Notes under the pieces: generated by a model | Database searches by the model: none | Seen by the model: the letters and a program-made list of their open reading frames with translations, nothing else | Told to the model about the DNA's origin: nothing | Shown here: positions 46,201-55,061 of the stretch, piece by piece | Layout of the letters: each line of letters opens with the position of its first letter | Numbering within the stretch: position 1 is the stretch's first letter | Assembly (NCBI GenBank): GCA_000436975.1 | Contig: HG000342.1 | Location: forward strand, 55,809-119,808 | Reading direction: 5' to 3' | DNA from: Clostridium sp. CAG:1000 | GTDB taxonomy: Bacteria > Bacillota_I > Bacilli_A > RF39 > UBA660 | DNA length: 64,000 bases | Program-made: the position numbers and the translations under genes

Positions 46201-49200
46201 TTGAAATAACGTCTTTTGTAACACCATTTACAGTATATGACTCAGGTATTTTAAATGTATTATTAATATCTTGGCCATGATACTCTATAATCTGCCATCC
46301 ATTAACATCATTACCGTCTCTATCCTTTAAAGTTACCTCTTTAATAGAATATTCTCCTATATCATATGGAATTGGTGTGTTAATAAATGAACCTACTATA
46401 TATCCGGTTTCAAATATATATTCAGAATAATTACTAAATAAAGCTTTATAAAATTCTATTTTATTTTCTGGTACATATATTCTTAATCTATCTTTTGCGT
46501 TAGTACCAATATTGCTCATAGCTGTTGAATGAACAGACATATTATCAGTATTAATAGTTCCAATAAATATTTGCTCTAAGTTAGGATTATTACTTATTGA
46601 ATTTTCTTTCATAACTTGAATATTTCCAAGATTTACACTATACAGTGTATCCATATCTGACATAGCATATTTACCTAATGAATTTAAATTAGGCAAATTA
46701 ACTGTCTGTAATGCCGTATTATAAAGACCATAATCTCCAATAGATATTAAACTATCAGATGTTAATGATTTAACTGAAATATTTTCAAGTCCATGATTAT
46801 CAATATTTAATAATTCATTCGCTACTAAATCAATTGTTTGGCCTGACTTAGTTATAGTATGTCTATATGCATATTCTCCTATTGATATAACATTCATAAC
46901 AGCACTCGTACTAGAGTAAACACTATCTATACTAGCTTCTAAACTTTGTGATGATGTGTCGTAATAGAACGATAAATTCATCTCTCCATTCGCAGCTATT
47001 GTTCCATTATATTCTTTGTTACTTAATGATACGATGCTTCCATTTACAGTTTCATTAGCATTTCCATAACATGAACCCCAAGTTACTCCGATTGGTAAAC
47101 TAATTCTTATCGTCCAGTCTTTTAATTCAGCAGTAGTATTATTTTTAATTTTAATTGTTCCACCAAATCGATATCCATCGCCTTGTTGCCATGAAGAACC
47201 ACTTATGCTTGCCGTTAATTTCTCATCAGTAACTATTACATCAGGTAATTGATATTCACTAGTTAAATCAGCGCCATGATATTCTATTATTTCATAAGCT
47301 GTTATATCTTTTCCTTCACCATTTTTCTTAGTTACTGCTCTTAGTGAATATTCCCCAAAATCATAAGGAATTGCTACATGTTTATAGTTTCCAATAATAG
47401 TTCCAGTCGGATAAATAAATGACTCATTTGCCTGAAATAATTTTTTATAGCCATCTAGATAATTAAGCCCATCTTTAGAAGAACCATTAGGCACATAAAC
47501 TCTAAGACGACCATCTAAATACATTCCCCAATTAGTAAATACGCTGTTTTCACCAACTGTAAGATCTATTTCCTCACTATTATTTTTAACTATAGTCGAA
47601 GTATTTTTAAACCATACCCTACCAATTTGTGGGCAATTATAGAATGCATAATCGCCAATTTTTTTAACAAGACCTAGATTTAATTCATAAAGAGTAGTAT
47701 TGTTATAAAATGCATATGAACCAACCTCAAGTAAGTTTTCTAACATTGCTTTTGTTAATGGGACGTCATAAAAAGCATAACTTCCTATTTTGGTAATACT
47801 ATTAGACTCTAATATAGACAACTTTGTTTTATAAAATACATAATCATTTATAGTAACTACATTATCTAAATTAATTTCATTTATATTATCTTCATAAAAA
47901 GCATATGAATCAATTAATTCAACAGTTGATGGTATTATAATAGAACTACCTTCATTAGGTGTATTCAAGTTTCTATATGCATTATAACCAATAGCTGTTA
48001 TAGGCTTAGTAATTGAATTTAATTTCATAGTATTAGGTATAGTTAAATTATCTCCTACTGAAACGCTATTAATGAAATAAGAAATACCATATCCATCTTT
48101 GAAATTATATAAGAAATATTGCTTATTATCTGCTAACTTAGATTCATAATATACATTTTCCGGGTTAATATTAGTTGTACTTGTATAGGCACTTATTGCT
48201 CCGATTGGTACAAAGAATTTAGTACCATTTTTAGATGAATTAAATGAATTATTGCCTATTGTTGGCGGTACCTGTCCCTCAAAAGTGACATACTTAGCAT
48301 TTTTAAATGCATTAGAACCTATTGAAGTAACTGTAGCTGGTATTGTTAAAAACTCAAATGTTTTATTTGTATATATTCTACCTAAATTGACATTTTCAAA
48401 TGCGCCACTACCAATAGTCGTAACAGTCTTAGGAAGAATTAATGTTCTTAAACTAGTCTTATTGCTCAATGTATTATCAGCAATCTTATTTATTGTTTTT
48501 CCATCTATAACAGTTGCATTAGATAATCCTAAATATTCAATATTTGGAAGAGAAGAATTAATATATGAAAAATCTTCATTTTCAAAATATGCTGAATTTA
48601 TTGTATAAATAATTAGCTTCTTAATGCTATTTATTTTTTCACTAACTGTATTTTCATCTATTTCAGTAAAATATGCTGTTAATAATCTCTCTAGTGTTTC
48701 GTTATTATCTCTTATGTATACATAGTAGGAGTCTTCTTCGCCTTGTATTGGAAATACAGAGTCATCAGGTGCACCAACATTAATATCTTTACCAGTAAAG
48801 TGATCACTTCCTGATACTGTTATATCATTAGATGAAACGCCCTTTATTATTAATGTATTACCTCTATTAGGGCCTGTATATGGTGTAGAGTTTTCAGGCA
48901 AAATAATTGAAGAACCACCAAGTACACCTAGTATCTTATTTAAGTTATATACATAAATTTGATATTTGGTGAACGTATCAATCAAATTCATATCTTGTAA
49001 TTGTATTTGAGTAATAGTACCATTATTAAGAATTTCAATATTAGTTGCATTCTTTTCAGCTATTAAATATCCAATTTCAACATTAGGTGCTATAGTAACT
49101 CTAGTATTGGACATAACATACATGTCAACTGGAATATTTCCAGCCTTATTTTTTATAATTCTAGTAGCTTCTATAAGAACACCATCTTCTTCTTCATTTT

Positions 49201-50572
49201 GAATACCATTAACGGTAAACTTTGATCCAACAAATACATCATAATCTTTATTTGTTCCTATAAAATGAATTTTAGATTTTGGTGTGTTCATATATAAATT
49301 TGCACCAACATAAAGTTTACCACCACTAGAAGTATTTATATTTAATGAGCCCATTTCTACAAAGTCGTAAACCAAATCACCAGTAATTTCTAAATTGTAA
49401 ATATCTGTATCAATATGTACCCTACGTCCAAAATCAATAGATCCATCTATTTTAATATTATCAGCAAGTTTAATTGTATCACCGGATAATGCATTTAACA
49501 CAGCATCTCTAAATTGAGTTTCATTTTCTACTAGCCATATTTGTCCTTCTTGACTAAGTGAATAATCAATGCCTCTTTGAGTACTATAAACATTAGCATG
49601 AACAGCTACTGATGCGCCAGAATATAATGAAGAGTTAACAGTTTGATACATACCATAATCAATTCTATAATAACGATAATTATTCTCATCATCATCTTTA
49701 TCTTTATCAATTTGACCCTTAATTATTAATTGTGGAATAGTTGTTAGATTAGACACAGGATTAATTGCATCAGTTTCTAATGCTTCAGGTGTTGGATTGC
49801 TTTTAGCATATGCTTCAAGTTTAGTAGAAGTTGATGTTTGGGTTTGCGCATTTACATCATTTGTAACATCCATAACCCTATAATATAAAACTCCAGCGTT
49901 AGACATCATACCATCTAAAGTAAAAGATAAACTATAATCAAGATCTAAGCTACCAGTATTTTTAATAACAATATACTGCGTATTTTTAAATGTGTTTGCC
50001 AAATCATCTTCCTCTATAACAGTAATTGTATCCCCTTTTTGCCCTATGATTTTACCCTTACTATCATAGTGCGTAACCTCATGAACAACCGTACCTAATC
50101 CTATTTTAGTACCTCTACTTTGATACTCACTATAGAACCAAGAATAAGCATCATATATAACAAATACCGTTAAAATCAATATTACAAATGACTTAGCAAG
50201 AATAGGTTTTGTCATATATTTAGAATACTCTTCATGATATTCTTTGATTTTTTTAGAATTTTCCCTTTGAGCTTTGTTTAAATATTTTTTATATTTTTCA
50301 CAATAGAGAATTGTTTTTTCTTTAATATCACCATAATATTTTTTAATGCTTTGCCTTATTATAGCAAAATATTTTGAATTATAAATATTTTTAAGTCCCT
50401 TATAAAAATAAACAGAAATAGTCACTATACCCATTATTTCATAGTAATAAAACTTTTTAAATTTATTTTTAAGTCTTTTAAGTTTTCTTTTTATTTTATT
50501 ATTAGCCATATGAAAAGATTCAATTAAATAATTGACAATAGTATTAAAAATTTCATTAATGCTTCTTTTCAT
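43244..50572 (-). CDS. Giant BspA-like LRR surface protein with CBM2-like inserts and TasA-like N-terminal region
   Basis: A 2442-residue surface protein. The first 120 residues are basic and probably cytoplasmic; a helix at about 124-141 ends in DAYSWF, the site seen in SipW-type preproteins. Residues about 155-350 look like a TasA/camelysin-type sandwich (QYIVIKNTGSLDLDYSLSF). Most of the rest consists of BspA-type leucine-rich repeats, with the IGDYAFYNC / IGSYAFYD unit repeated dozens of times. Two inserts near 1112-1215 and 1599-1715 resemble family-2 carbohydrate-binding modules (GGTIKIKNNTTAELKDWTI; NVTVRNTSDKTIKSWTTTV). Four copies of a GxIxGxYxxxxxPYDxGEYS module separate LRR blocks. 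It starts 11 bases after a SipW-type peptidase gene. Probable host- or polysaccharide-binding adhesin. Confidence 0.85.
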   Translation of the reverse strand: MKRSINEIFNTIVNYLIESFHMANNKIKRKLKRLKNKFKKFYYYEIMGIVTISVYFYKGLKNIYNSKYFAIIRQSIKKYYGDIKEKTILYCEKYKKYLNKAQRENSKKIKEYHEEYSKYMTKPILAKSFVILILTVFVIYDAYSWFYSEYQSRGTKIGLGTVVHEVTHYDSKGKIIGQKGDTITVIEEDDLANTFKNTQYIVIKNTGSLDLDYSLSFTLDGMMSNAGVLYYRVMDVTNDVNAQTQTSTSTKLEAYAKSNPTPEALETDAINPVSNLTTIPQLIIKGQIDKDKDDDENNYRYYRIDYGMYQTVNSSLYSGASVAVHANVYSTQRGIDYSLSQEGQIWLVENETQFRDAVLNALSGDTIKLADNIKIDGSIDFGRRVHIDTDIYNLEITGDLVYDFVEMGSLNINTSSGGKLYVGANLYMNTPKSKIHFIGTNKDYDVFVGSKFTVNGIQNEEEDGVLIEATRIIKNKAGNIPVDMYVMSNTRVTIAPNVEIGYLIAEKNATNIEILNNGTITQIQLQDMNLIDTFTKYQIYVYNLNKILGVLGGSSIILPENSTPYTGPNRGNTLIIKGVSSNDITVSGSDHFTGKDINVGAPDDSVFPIQGEEDSYYVYIRDNNETLERLLTAYFTEIDENTVSEKINSIKKLIIYTINSAYFENEDFSYINSSLPNIEYLGLSNATVIDGKTINKIADNTLSNKTSLRTLILPKTVTTIGSGAFENVNLGRIYTNKTFEFLTIPATVTSIGSNAFKNAKYVTFEGQVPPTIGNNSFNSSKNGTKFFVPIGAISAYTSTTNINPENVYYESKLADNKQYFLYNFKDGYGISYFINSVSVGDNLTIPNTMKLNSITKPITAIGYNAYRNLNTPNEGSSIIIPSTVELIDSYAFYEDNINEINLDNVVTINDYVFYKTKLSILESNSITKIGSYAFYDVPLTKAMLENLLEVGSYAFYNNTTLYELNLGLVKKIGDYAFYNCPQIGRVWFKNTSTIVKNNSEEIDLTVGENSVFTNWGMYLDGRLRVYVPNGSSKDGLNYLDGYKKLFQANESFIYPTGTIIGNYKHVAIPYDFGEYSLRAVTKKNGEGKDITAYEIIEYHGADLTSEYQLPDVIVTDEKLTASISGSSWQQGDGYRFGGTIKIKNNTTAELKDWTIRISLPIGVTWGSCYGNANETVNGSIVSLSNKEYNGTIAANGEMNLSFYYDTSSQSLEASIDSVYSSTSAVMNVISIGEYAYRHTITKSGQTIDLVANELLNIDNHGLENISVKSLTSDSLISIGDYGLYNTALQTVNLPNLNSLGKYAMSDMDTLYSVNLGNIQVMKENSISNNPNLEQIFIGTINTDNMSVHSTAMSNIGTNAKDRLRIYVPENKIEFYKALFSNYSEYIFETGYIVGSFINTPIPYDIGEYSIKEVTLKDRDGNDVNGWQIIEYHGQDINNTFKIPESYTVNGVTKDVISIGDYAFKHTSVNGTESNNIVNNKLIKIGSHCFDGITTIKSFSSSSLLELGSYAFNNSGIVYMDIGNIRSIGSYAIANMTTTYKLNLGKVSNMEPNALYNLPNLLQTFFTPTTETRVFDKYAITDVGTQTSGRMRFYVGSTEITEVQTETKQVDITVTESCNETTRGWGYNRTYTNACNVTVRNTSDKTIKSWTTTVSLNGHTLRSGSVNNAVYESNSSSLIFTNTNSNGTLEPNKSVTFTYTLTGKTSRKNNNYISNSIGSYTESKTVTYDDYLTEEYASSFRSEYYEYFFDYGTILGNYTSTNVPYDIGEYSVVLREYTKKNGETVTGYEIVEYHGMNLTSTYIIPESLTINNETHPVIGIGKNAYKFASMSTGNTLDISNTSLLYVNNHAFYKLGIRNLILQNTEYIGQYAFFDNSLYKVTLSALNHLDNYAFANNTSLNYISLGPVSIIGEGAFYGCSNLEQMYFATTEVDSNSNSVKISVGSNAFYNTGTTIGKRFRIYVPDGNLGTTSVTYQQAYKKTLPSNVKDYIYPTGYIIGSYKYGSLPYDIGEYSIREVTVKNSIGTNVTGWEVIEYHGADITNTFNLTSPISKDGKNYNIISIGPYAFYGVSVSTDQTWEFILPNSVVQIGDYAFYKTDITKINGNQIARIGKYAFADCEKLTNAVFNSVIVADDYSFYSCGRITYIQFGSGTTTIGQYALWNPYQGGPSTTLNMQVSAVPNTASNALPEYEVETFLGITIGYKSNFTYSVPNSVSNSFSNTPPWQYHNNSPIYFANDYLYIVDGDNAIITGYTGTGVGNNSLVIPNTVSGYNVTSIAANAFDNNTYVTAITLPSSMNKLSDGFLDNNKNIANIYVNGSNTSFKSVNGILYDYGGNVLMRYPNGKNDTAFTIPNNVTTIAYRAFANNTTLNTVTFNAALKTIGAYAFDGCSSVNNYVFNGTTVPTLTSYDTFNKESLNSIYVPSTSLNNYKSDVYFKEYTTYLK
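44433..47420 (-). repeat. Four copies of a PYDxGEYS / EYHGxD protein module
   Basis: Within the giant LRR gene a module of about 60 residues recurs at about 47240-47420, 46240-46410, 45160-45325 and 44433-44605. Each reads G[TY]I[IVL]G[NS][YF], then PYD[FI]GEYS, and ends in [IV]EYHG[AMQ][DN][LI]. Each copy stands between blocks of LRR units, so the protein is built by repetition of LRR-plus-module cassettes. Confidence 0.8.
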
Positions 50573-50583
50573 ATTGACTCCTT

Positions 50584-51135
50584 TTAATTATTTTCTTTGT
50601 TATTAATTTCCTTTATATCCTTTATTACATCTTTAATTTCATAAAAATATATATATCCAAGAGGAATAATTATTATTAATATAAATCCTATTTTAGTACT
50701 CATTATTTTTTCTATGAGACTAAATACTTTAAATTTATATATATATTTTCCAAGTATTTGTTCTTCGTATACAGCCGGATCATTTGAAATATTCTTAATT
50801 CCTTTAGTATAAAATATTCTTCTACCTGCCTCCTTAGTTATTCCGACTATTTCATGAGTCACTATTTTTCCAGATAAATCTCCGCTCATACCTTTAAATG
50901 TTATAACATCACCTACTTTATATGAGCTTATCTTTTGCTCTTTAACAAGTATTACGTCTCCAATTTTTAATTTAGGCTCCATACTACTTGTAATAATTGA
51001 AAATGTTCTAAATCCAAATACACTAGGATAATTTGGAATAACTTTTTGATATGCTGTAGCAATAACAAAAACAATTAACACTGCAAGCAATATTATTTTA
51101 AGTATATTAAGTATTTTTGTTATTATCTTTTTCAT
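50584..51135 (-). CDS. SipW-type signal peptidase I, copy 1
   Basis: ER-type signal peptidase using a Ser-His pair. The N-terminal helix (IILLAVLIVFVIATAY) precedes the nucleophile Ser in TITSSMEPKLKIGDVI-type sequence (IITSSMEPKL), then KVGDVITFKGMSG and the His in GKIVTHEIVGI, where bacterial Lys-type peptidases have Lys. A second helix closes the protein. It lies 8 bases after the 193-residue TasA-like gene and 11 before the giant LRR gene, so it probably cleaves their AYxWF-type signals. Length of 183 fits SipW. Confidence 0.9.
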   Translation of the reverse strand: MKKIITKILNILKIILLAVLIVFVIATAYQKVIPNYPSVFGFRTFSIITSSMEPKLKIGDVILVKEQKISSYKVGDVITFKGMSGDLSGKIVTHEIVGITKEAGRRIFYTKGIKNISNDPAVYEEQILGKYIYKFKVFSLIEKIMSTKIGFILIIIIPLGYIYFYEIKDVIKDIKEINNKENN

Positions 51136-51143
51136 TTTCCCTC

Positions 51144-51725
51144 CTACATTGGTTTTATGAACATAATCTTTTTGACTTCAAAATTTGTTGCTTGAAGAGC
51201 ATTAGGCGCTTTAATATCTATTTCAAGATTCCAATAAAAGTTTAATGTACTTTTTGCTGGAATTGTTATGCTATCAGCAAAATCAAAGAAGTATCTATTA
51301 CTTTCCTCATTTAATTCTAGCTTATCATTTAGTGTATAAGTCGTTAAGTAAGGACTTGTTATATTGATTTTTAAATATGATTTAAGTAAGTTAATATTTC
51401 CATCTAATTCTGTAAATACTACTTTAACTCTTGACGCTACATCTTTTATATTAGTAAGTTCAAATCTATATCTTTGTATCTTGCCCGGATACATTTCATT
51501 AATTGTTATTAATGGATCGGTAGGCTGTTGCCCTTGTTCTACATATGTATTATCAATTAAAGCATATAATTTAACTCCTATATCACTATCAGTTATATAA
51601 AAATTTCTATTGTATTCTACGTTCTCTCCGGTAGATGGCATTGTTTGCATCCAACCATAAGCGCATAATGATAAAACCACTATTAACACAATACTTAATA
51701 TCATTGAAACTGTTTTATTATTCAT
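51144..51725 (-). CDS. TasA/camelysin-like protein, 193 residues
   Basis: N-terminal helix (MILSIVLIVVLSLCAYGWMQ) ending in AYGWM, close to the SipW-type site AYxWF. The rest is a beta-sandwich domain: FYITDSDIGVKLYALID, PGKIQRYRFELTNIKDVASRVKVVF and IPAKSTLNFYWNLEIDI. The order of strands and the position of the helix fit TasA/camelysin-like matrix proteins, although sequence identity is low. It lies 14 bases after the 348-residue gene and 8 before the SipW gene. Probable fibre subunit or anchor. Confidence 0.68.
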   Translation of the reverse strand: MNNKTVSMILSIVLIVVLSLCAYGWMQTMPSTGENVEYNRNFYITDSDIGVKLYALIDNTYVEQGQQPTDPLITINEMYPGKIQRYRFELTNIKDVASRVKVVFTELDGNINLLKSYLKINITSPYLTTYTLNDKLELNEESNRYFFDFADSITIPAKSTLNFYWNLEIDIKAPNALQATNFEVKKIMFIKPM

Positions 51726-51739
51726 ATTTCCACCCTCAT

Positions 51740-52786
51740 TTATTTTATTTCTATGAATGTTGCATAACTTTCAGGTGATACATCTACTACCTCTGCTACT
51801 CTTATATACACGCTTTGAGTGAAAACTTGATTTACATCAGTTACCTTAGTCCATACAGAATTTTCATCATTAGTATAAGACCATTCCATAGTAGTATCTA
51901 GTCCTTTTATAGAACCATTATTATTAAGTGTTAAAGTAGGCGCTGGTAATAACTCATTAGCTGAACCAAATTTAAATAGTACATTTAAGTATGTTGATGC
52001 AAGTGCGTTTGTGCAATCTATATCTCCACCTTCTAACCATATTTTTAAGTTAATTGGAACTCTAGTATTCGCAGGAATTGTAAACAATATTTTATCTGTA
52101 TCTATACTTGCATTATCATCACTACCTCTACCACCATTTCTCTCACTAAAAAGCCTTACTAATTGTGTTGTATAAAAATCACTAGATATATTACCGAATT
52201 TAAATGAACCGGCTTTTATTATTGCATTAGTCGTATATGGATCACTAATTCCATTCTCAGCAGTTTTACCAAAAATCAAAGAGGTATAATTGTTATTTTC
52301 AGGATTAATATAGGAAAGTGCCACTCTAATAGCATCCCATGCCGTTCCATCAATTGAAGTATCTTTATGTAAATAAACATGTTTAGGATAATTCTCTGTT
52401 TGTAGATAGAAATTAAAATCAATATAACCATTTTCTATCATTTTAGTAACAGAACCATCAGCAGGAGGTAGAAGTACAAATTCAGGATCTGTTAACACCA
52501 AGCCTTCATTAAAATCAATTGTATAAAAGTTAATCGCATCAACAGATGACACTTGTTTTAGTTCAAATTCATCAAAACTATCAAGTATGGAATTTAAATC
52601 TACAGTTTTTCTACCTGCACTATCAGGATTGAGCTTAATAACTAGTCCCTCAGCAGCAGAAACTTTTATATCCGAAACTGATATTTGTGGATTTGATTTA
52701 TCTTGAAACCATGCATATGATGATATTATCAATAAAACACTAAATGCTACTAATAAAACAATTTTAAATATACTTTTCTTACTCAT
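51740..52786 (-). CDS. TasA/camelysin-like protein, 348 residues
   Basis: N-terminal helix (FKIVLLVAFSVLLIISSYAWFQD) with the SYAWF site at about 22-26, then a large extracellular sandwich. The late motif INLKIWLEGGDIDCTNALAS matches the W[LI]EGxD signature of three neighbouring gene products. The C-terminal 70 residues (LTLNNNGSIKGLDTTMEWSY) resemble a chitobiase/Ig-like module. GGAGG precedes the ATG by 6 bases; the 5' end overlaps the previous gene by 8 bases. Likely SipW substrate. Confidence 0.75.
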   Translation of the reverse strand: MSKKSIFKIVLLVAFSVLLIISSYAWFQDKSNPQISVSDIKVSAAEGLVIKLNPDSAGRKTVDLNSILDSFDEFELKQVSSVDAINFYTIDFNEGLVLTDPEFVLLPPADGSVTKMIENGYIDFNFYLQTENYPKHVYLHKDTSIDGTAWDAIRVALSYINPENNNYTSLIFGKTAENGISDPYTTNAIIKAGSFKFGNISSDFYTTQLVRLFSERNGGRGSDDNASIDTDKILFTIPANTRVPINLKIWLEGGDIDCTNALASTYLNVLFKFGSANELLPAPTLTLNNNGSIKGLDTTMEWSYTNDENSVWTKVTDVNQVFTQSVYIRVAEVVDVSPESYATFIEIK

Positions 52787-53936
52787 TATTGCCTCCTACT
52801 GTTATATAGGAAGATGCAAGCATTTCATTAGTTTCCATATACCTTACTAAAATAATTCTATTATTTAAGCTCACTATAGTATCATTTTTGTATGGTATCC
52901 AATTAATACCATTATCAACAGAATATTCCATAGACTCATTTAAACCAACCAAATTATTTTCACCATCTAGTGTGATCTTAGGTGTATTATTGTTCTCAGC
53001 CTTAGTAAAACCAACAAATGATAAATTGAATTTAAACCTGCCACCCTTTAAAGCTTCAACAGCCTCTCTATCAGTGCCTTCAATCCATATTCTTACCTTA
53101 AGACCAAATTTAACTTCATTACCTGTACTTTTAATATCAAATAATTTTTCATCACCAGCACTAGTCTTATCTGCGTAAGAAGCATTTATCACATCTTTTA
53201 CATTAGTTAACTTTGTCTCTTTAAAATTAGTGGAATTAGTTACTTTTAAATATGAATAATTTTCATAGTTAGTCGAATTCATATTAAATTCATAATACCC
53301 ATTTTTATAAACAATCTCATAATTTTTATTTGGCGCCCAAATATAAACAGGTTTATCATCTAATACATATTTTGAAGATGAACTATCATACTTATAATTT
53401 ATAAATGCCACTCTTACAGCTCCTGCAATTAAATCTCTACTGAAATCTCCATAACTGCTAAGACGAACTATATCACTTCTATTATTATTTAAATTTAATA
53501 TTGCATCATTTGCATTACTACAACATTCTGGATACACATATGAATTCTTATCTAAATAAATTGAAATATTAGAATCATTCTTAAACCATAAATCAAAATC
53601 TAAATAATCAACGTTTTCGATAGCATTAGCCATTTTAACTGGATATCCATCTTCACGCTTAGAAACTGCTTTATAAAATATAATTCCATCACCAGTGACT
53701 GCATCATCAAACATTAATTCTTCACCAGACTTAACACTTAGAATAGAACCCCATCCATCTTCACCAGTTTGAGAAATTTGTAGATTATTAGCTTTAACTG
53801 TTCCAATCTCAATATTATCTAAATGATTTTCTTTATTAGATACAAACCAAGCATAAGAAAAAACAAATATAGAAACAATTATTGCTATAAGTTTAACCAT
53901 TGTACTATAAATTTTCTTGCTTGTTTTTTTATCCAT
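52779..53936 (-). CDS. TasA/camelysin-like protein, 385 residues
   Basis: A 385-residue relative of the next gene product: helix (MVKLIAIIVSIFVFSYAWFVSN) with SYAWF, a long sandwich domain, the signature FGLKVRIWIEGTDREAVEAL, and a C-terminal Ig-like part (ITLDGENNLVGLNESMEYSV) that matches the 348-residue product. It lies 2 bases after the DUF2357-like gene. GAGG is 6 bases before the ATG. Likely SipW substrate and fibre subunit. Confidence 0.75.
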   Translation of the reverse strand: MDKKTSKKIYSTMVKLIAIIVSIFVFSYAWFVSNKENHLDNIEIGTVKANNLQISQTGEDGWGSILSVKSGEELMFDDAVTGDGIIFYKAVSKREDGYPVKMANAIENVDYLDFDLWFKNDSNISIYLDKNSYVYPECCSNANDAILNLNNNRSDIVRLSSYGDFSRDLIAGAVRVAFINYKYDSSSSKYVLDDKPVYIWAPNKNYEIVYKNGYYEFNMNSTNYENYSYLKVTNSTNFKETKLTNVKDVINASYADKTSAGDEKLFDIKSTGNEVKFGLKVRIWIEGTDREAVEALKGGRFKFNLSFVGFTKAENNNTPKITLDGENNLVGLNESMEYSVDNGINWIPYKNDTIVSLNNRIILVRYMETNEMLASSYITVGGNNE

Positions 53937-53938
53937 CT

Positions 53939-55048
53939 TTACCTCAAATTATCTAATGCTTTTAGCTTGTTTTTCTTATAATCATTTATTAAATGTTCAA
54001 ATTTCTTTATAATTTCTTTATCTGTTTTAGCTTCTTTCTTTTTAGCTAATTTAAATTCCTCTGTTAATAACTTCTTGAAATCTTTTTCTGAATACTGCCT
54101 ATTACTAGCCAAAAACTCATCCATAAGTTTTCTAAGTGCATACCTGTTCATTACTCTTTCTTCTTTAGTTTTTCTCTTTTCTGAAAAATTCAATATAACA
54201 TAATCCATAAAGAATGCACTATCTAAGTATTTCTTAGTCTCAGGATCATCAACCTTTTGATCGTGATCATCTACTTCTTTTTTATCTTTGACATCATACT
54301 GCTCTATAAATTCCCATAATTCAAGAGCTTTTTGGAAGTTAGGATTTTTAAGTATTGTATTAGTCTTTCTAATCGGAGATTTTACAGGTGCTGCATTAGC
54401 AAGTTCTCTACAAAATGGTGTTTTTAAAAAATCTGAAACAACCATTTCAATTTTAGCAAGTCTTTCTTCTATGTTGCCACCACCAGATACCCCCGATAAG
54501 TCTTCACTTGAATTCGACTCTAGATTTATTGTTACATTTATTTCTTCTTTATCAAGTCTTGTTTTTCCGGTATAATTCATAACCTGCTTTTTAGTAGAAA
54601 AACTTCCGCTTTTAGTTACTTCTTTACGTAATTGAAAGAAATAATTTAAATTATTAAGAAGAGAAATAATAAATCTATTTTCATACATATCGAAACTTTC
54701 TTCTTTATTAACATTTAACACCTTACTAGGAGTTATAGTTCCATCCTCATCAACATCTTGAATCAAATCAGTGTGCTGTGCCAAATGTTTAATAGTCTCT
54801 TGGCTAATTTTCTTCGCCTTTTCCACCGGAACAACTTCTTCCTCTTGCATAATAAATCTTTTGGGATTTCTTATTATATTGTCTAAATACACTAATGTGT
54901 CTTCGATTTTACTTATCCAAGAATAATCATATTCTACACTTTTAAAAGATGAATCGATTACCATTTTAGAATCATTAGCACCAATAAATTGTTCAAATGC
55001 TTTTTCATCAGTATCACTGATTAAGTTTAATAAATCTTCTTTATTCAT
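53939..55048 (-). CDS. DUF2357-like partner of the McrB-type ATPase
   Basis: A soluble 369-residue protein. Residues about 40-140 match the DUF2357 pattern (IEDTLVYLDNIIRNPKRFIM, then SFDMYENRFIISLLNNLNYFF), and NPNFQKALELWEFIEQYD near 240 also fits that family. DUF2357 proteins are often paired with McrB-type ATPases and carry a PD-(D/E)XK nuclease at the C-terminus; here only about 110 Lys/Glu-rich residues follow and I see no nuclease motif. It begins 13 bases after the ATPase gene and ends 2 bases before a TasA-like gene. The family call is moderate; the loss of the nuclease is inference. Confidence 0.65.
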   Translation of the reverse strand: MNKEDLLNLISDTDEKAFEQFIGANDSKMVIDSSFKSVEYDYSWISKIEDTLVYLDNIIRNPKRFIMQEEEVVPVEKAKKISQETIKHLAQHTDLIQDVDEDGTITPSKVLNVNKEESFDMYENRFIISLLNNLNYFFQLRKEVTKSGSFSTKKQVMNYTGKTRLDKEEINVTINLESNSSEDLSGVSGGGNIEERLAKIEMVVSDFLKTPFCRELANAAPVKSPIRKTNTILKNPNFQKALELWEFIEQYDVKDKKEVDDHDQKVDDPETKKYLDSAFFMDYVILNFSEKRKTKEERVMNRYALRKLMDEFLASNRQYSEKDFKKLLTEEFKLAKKKEAKTDKEIIKKFEHLINDYKKNKLKALDNLR

Positions 55049-55061
55049 CTTTTATTCCTTT

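Noticed and set aside
45447..48608. Plus-strand frames inside the giant LRR gene
   Set aside because: They are shadows of the repeats in the opposite strand, with no ribosome binding sites or family features.
43244..50572. CRISPR-like direct repeats in the LRR gene
   Set aside because: The repeats are degenerate at DNA level, in frame and of coding nature; there are no uniform spacers or cas genes.
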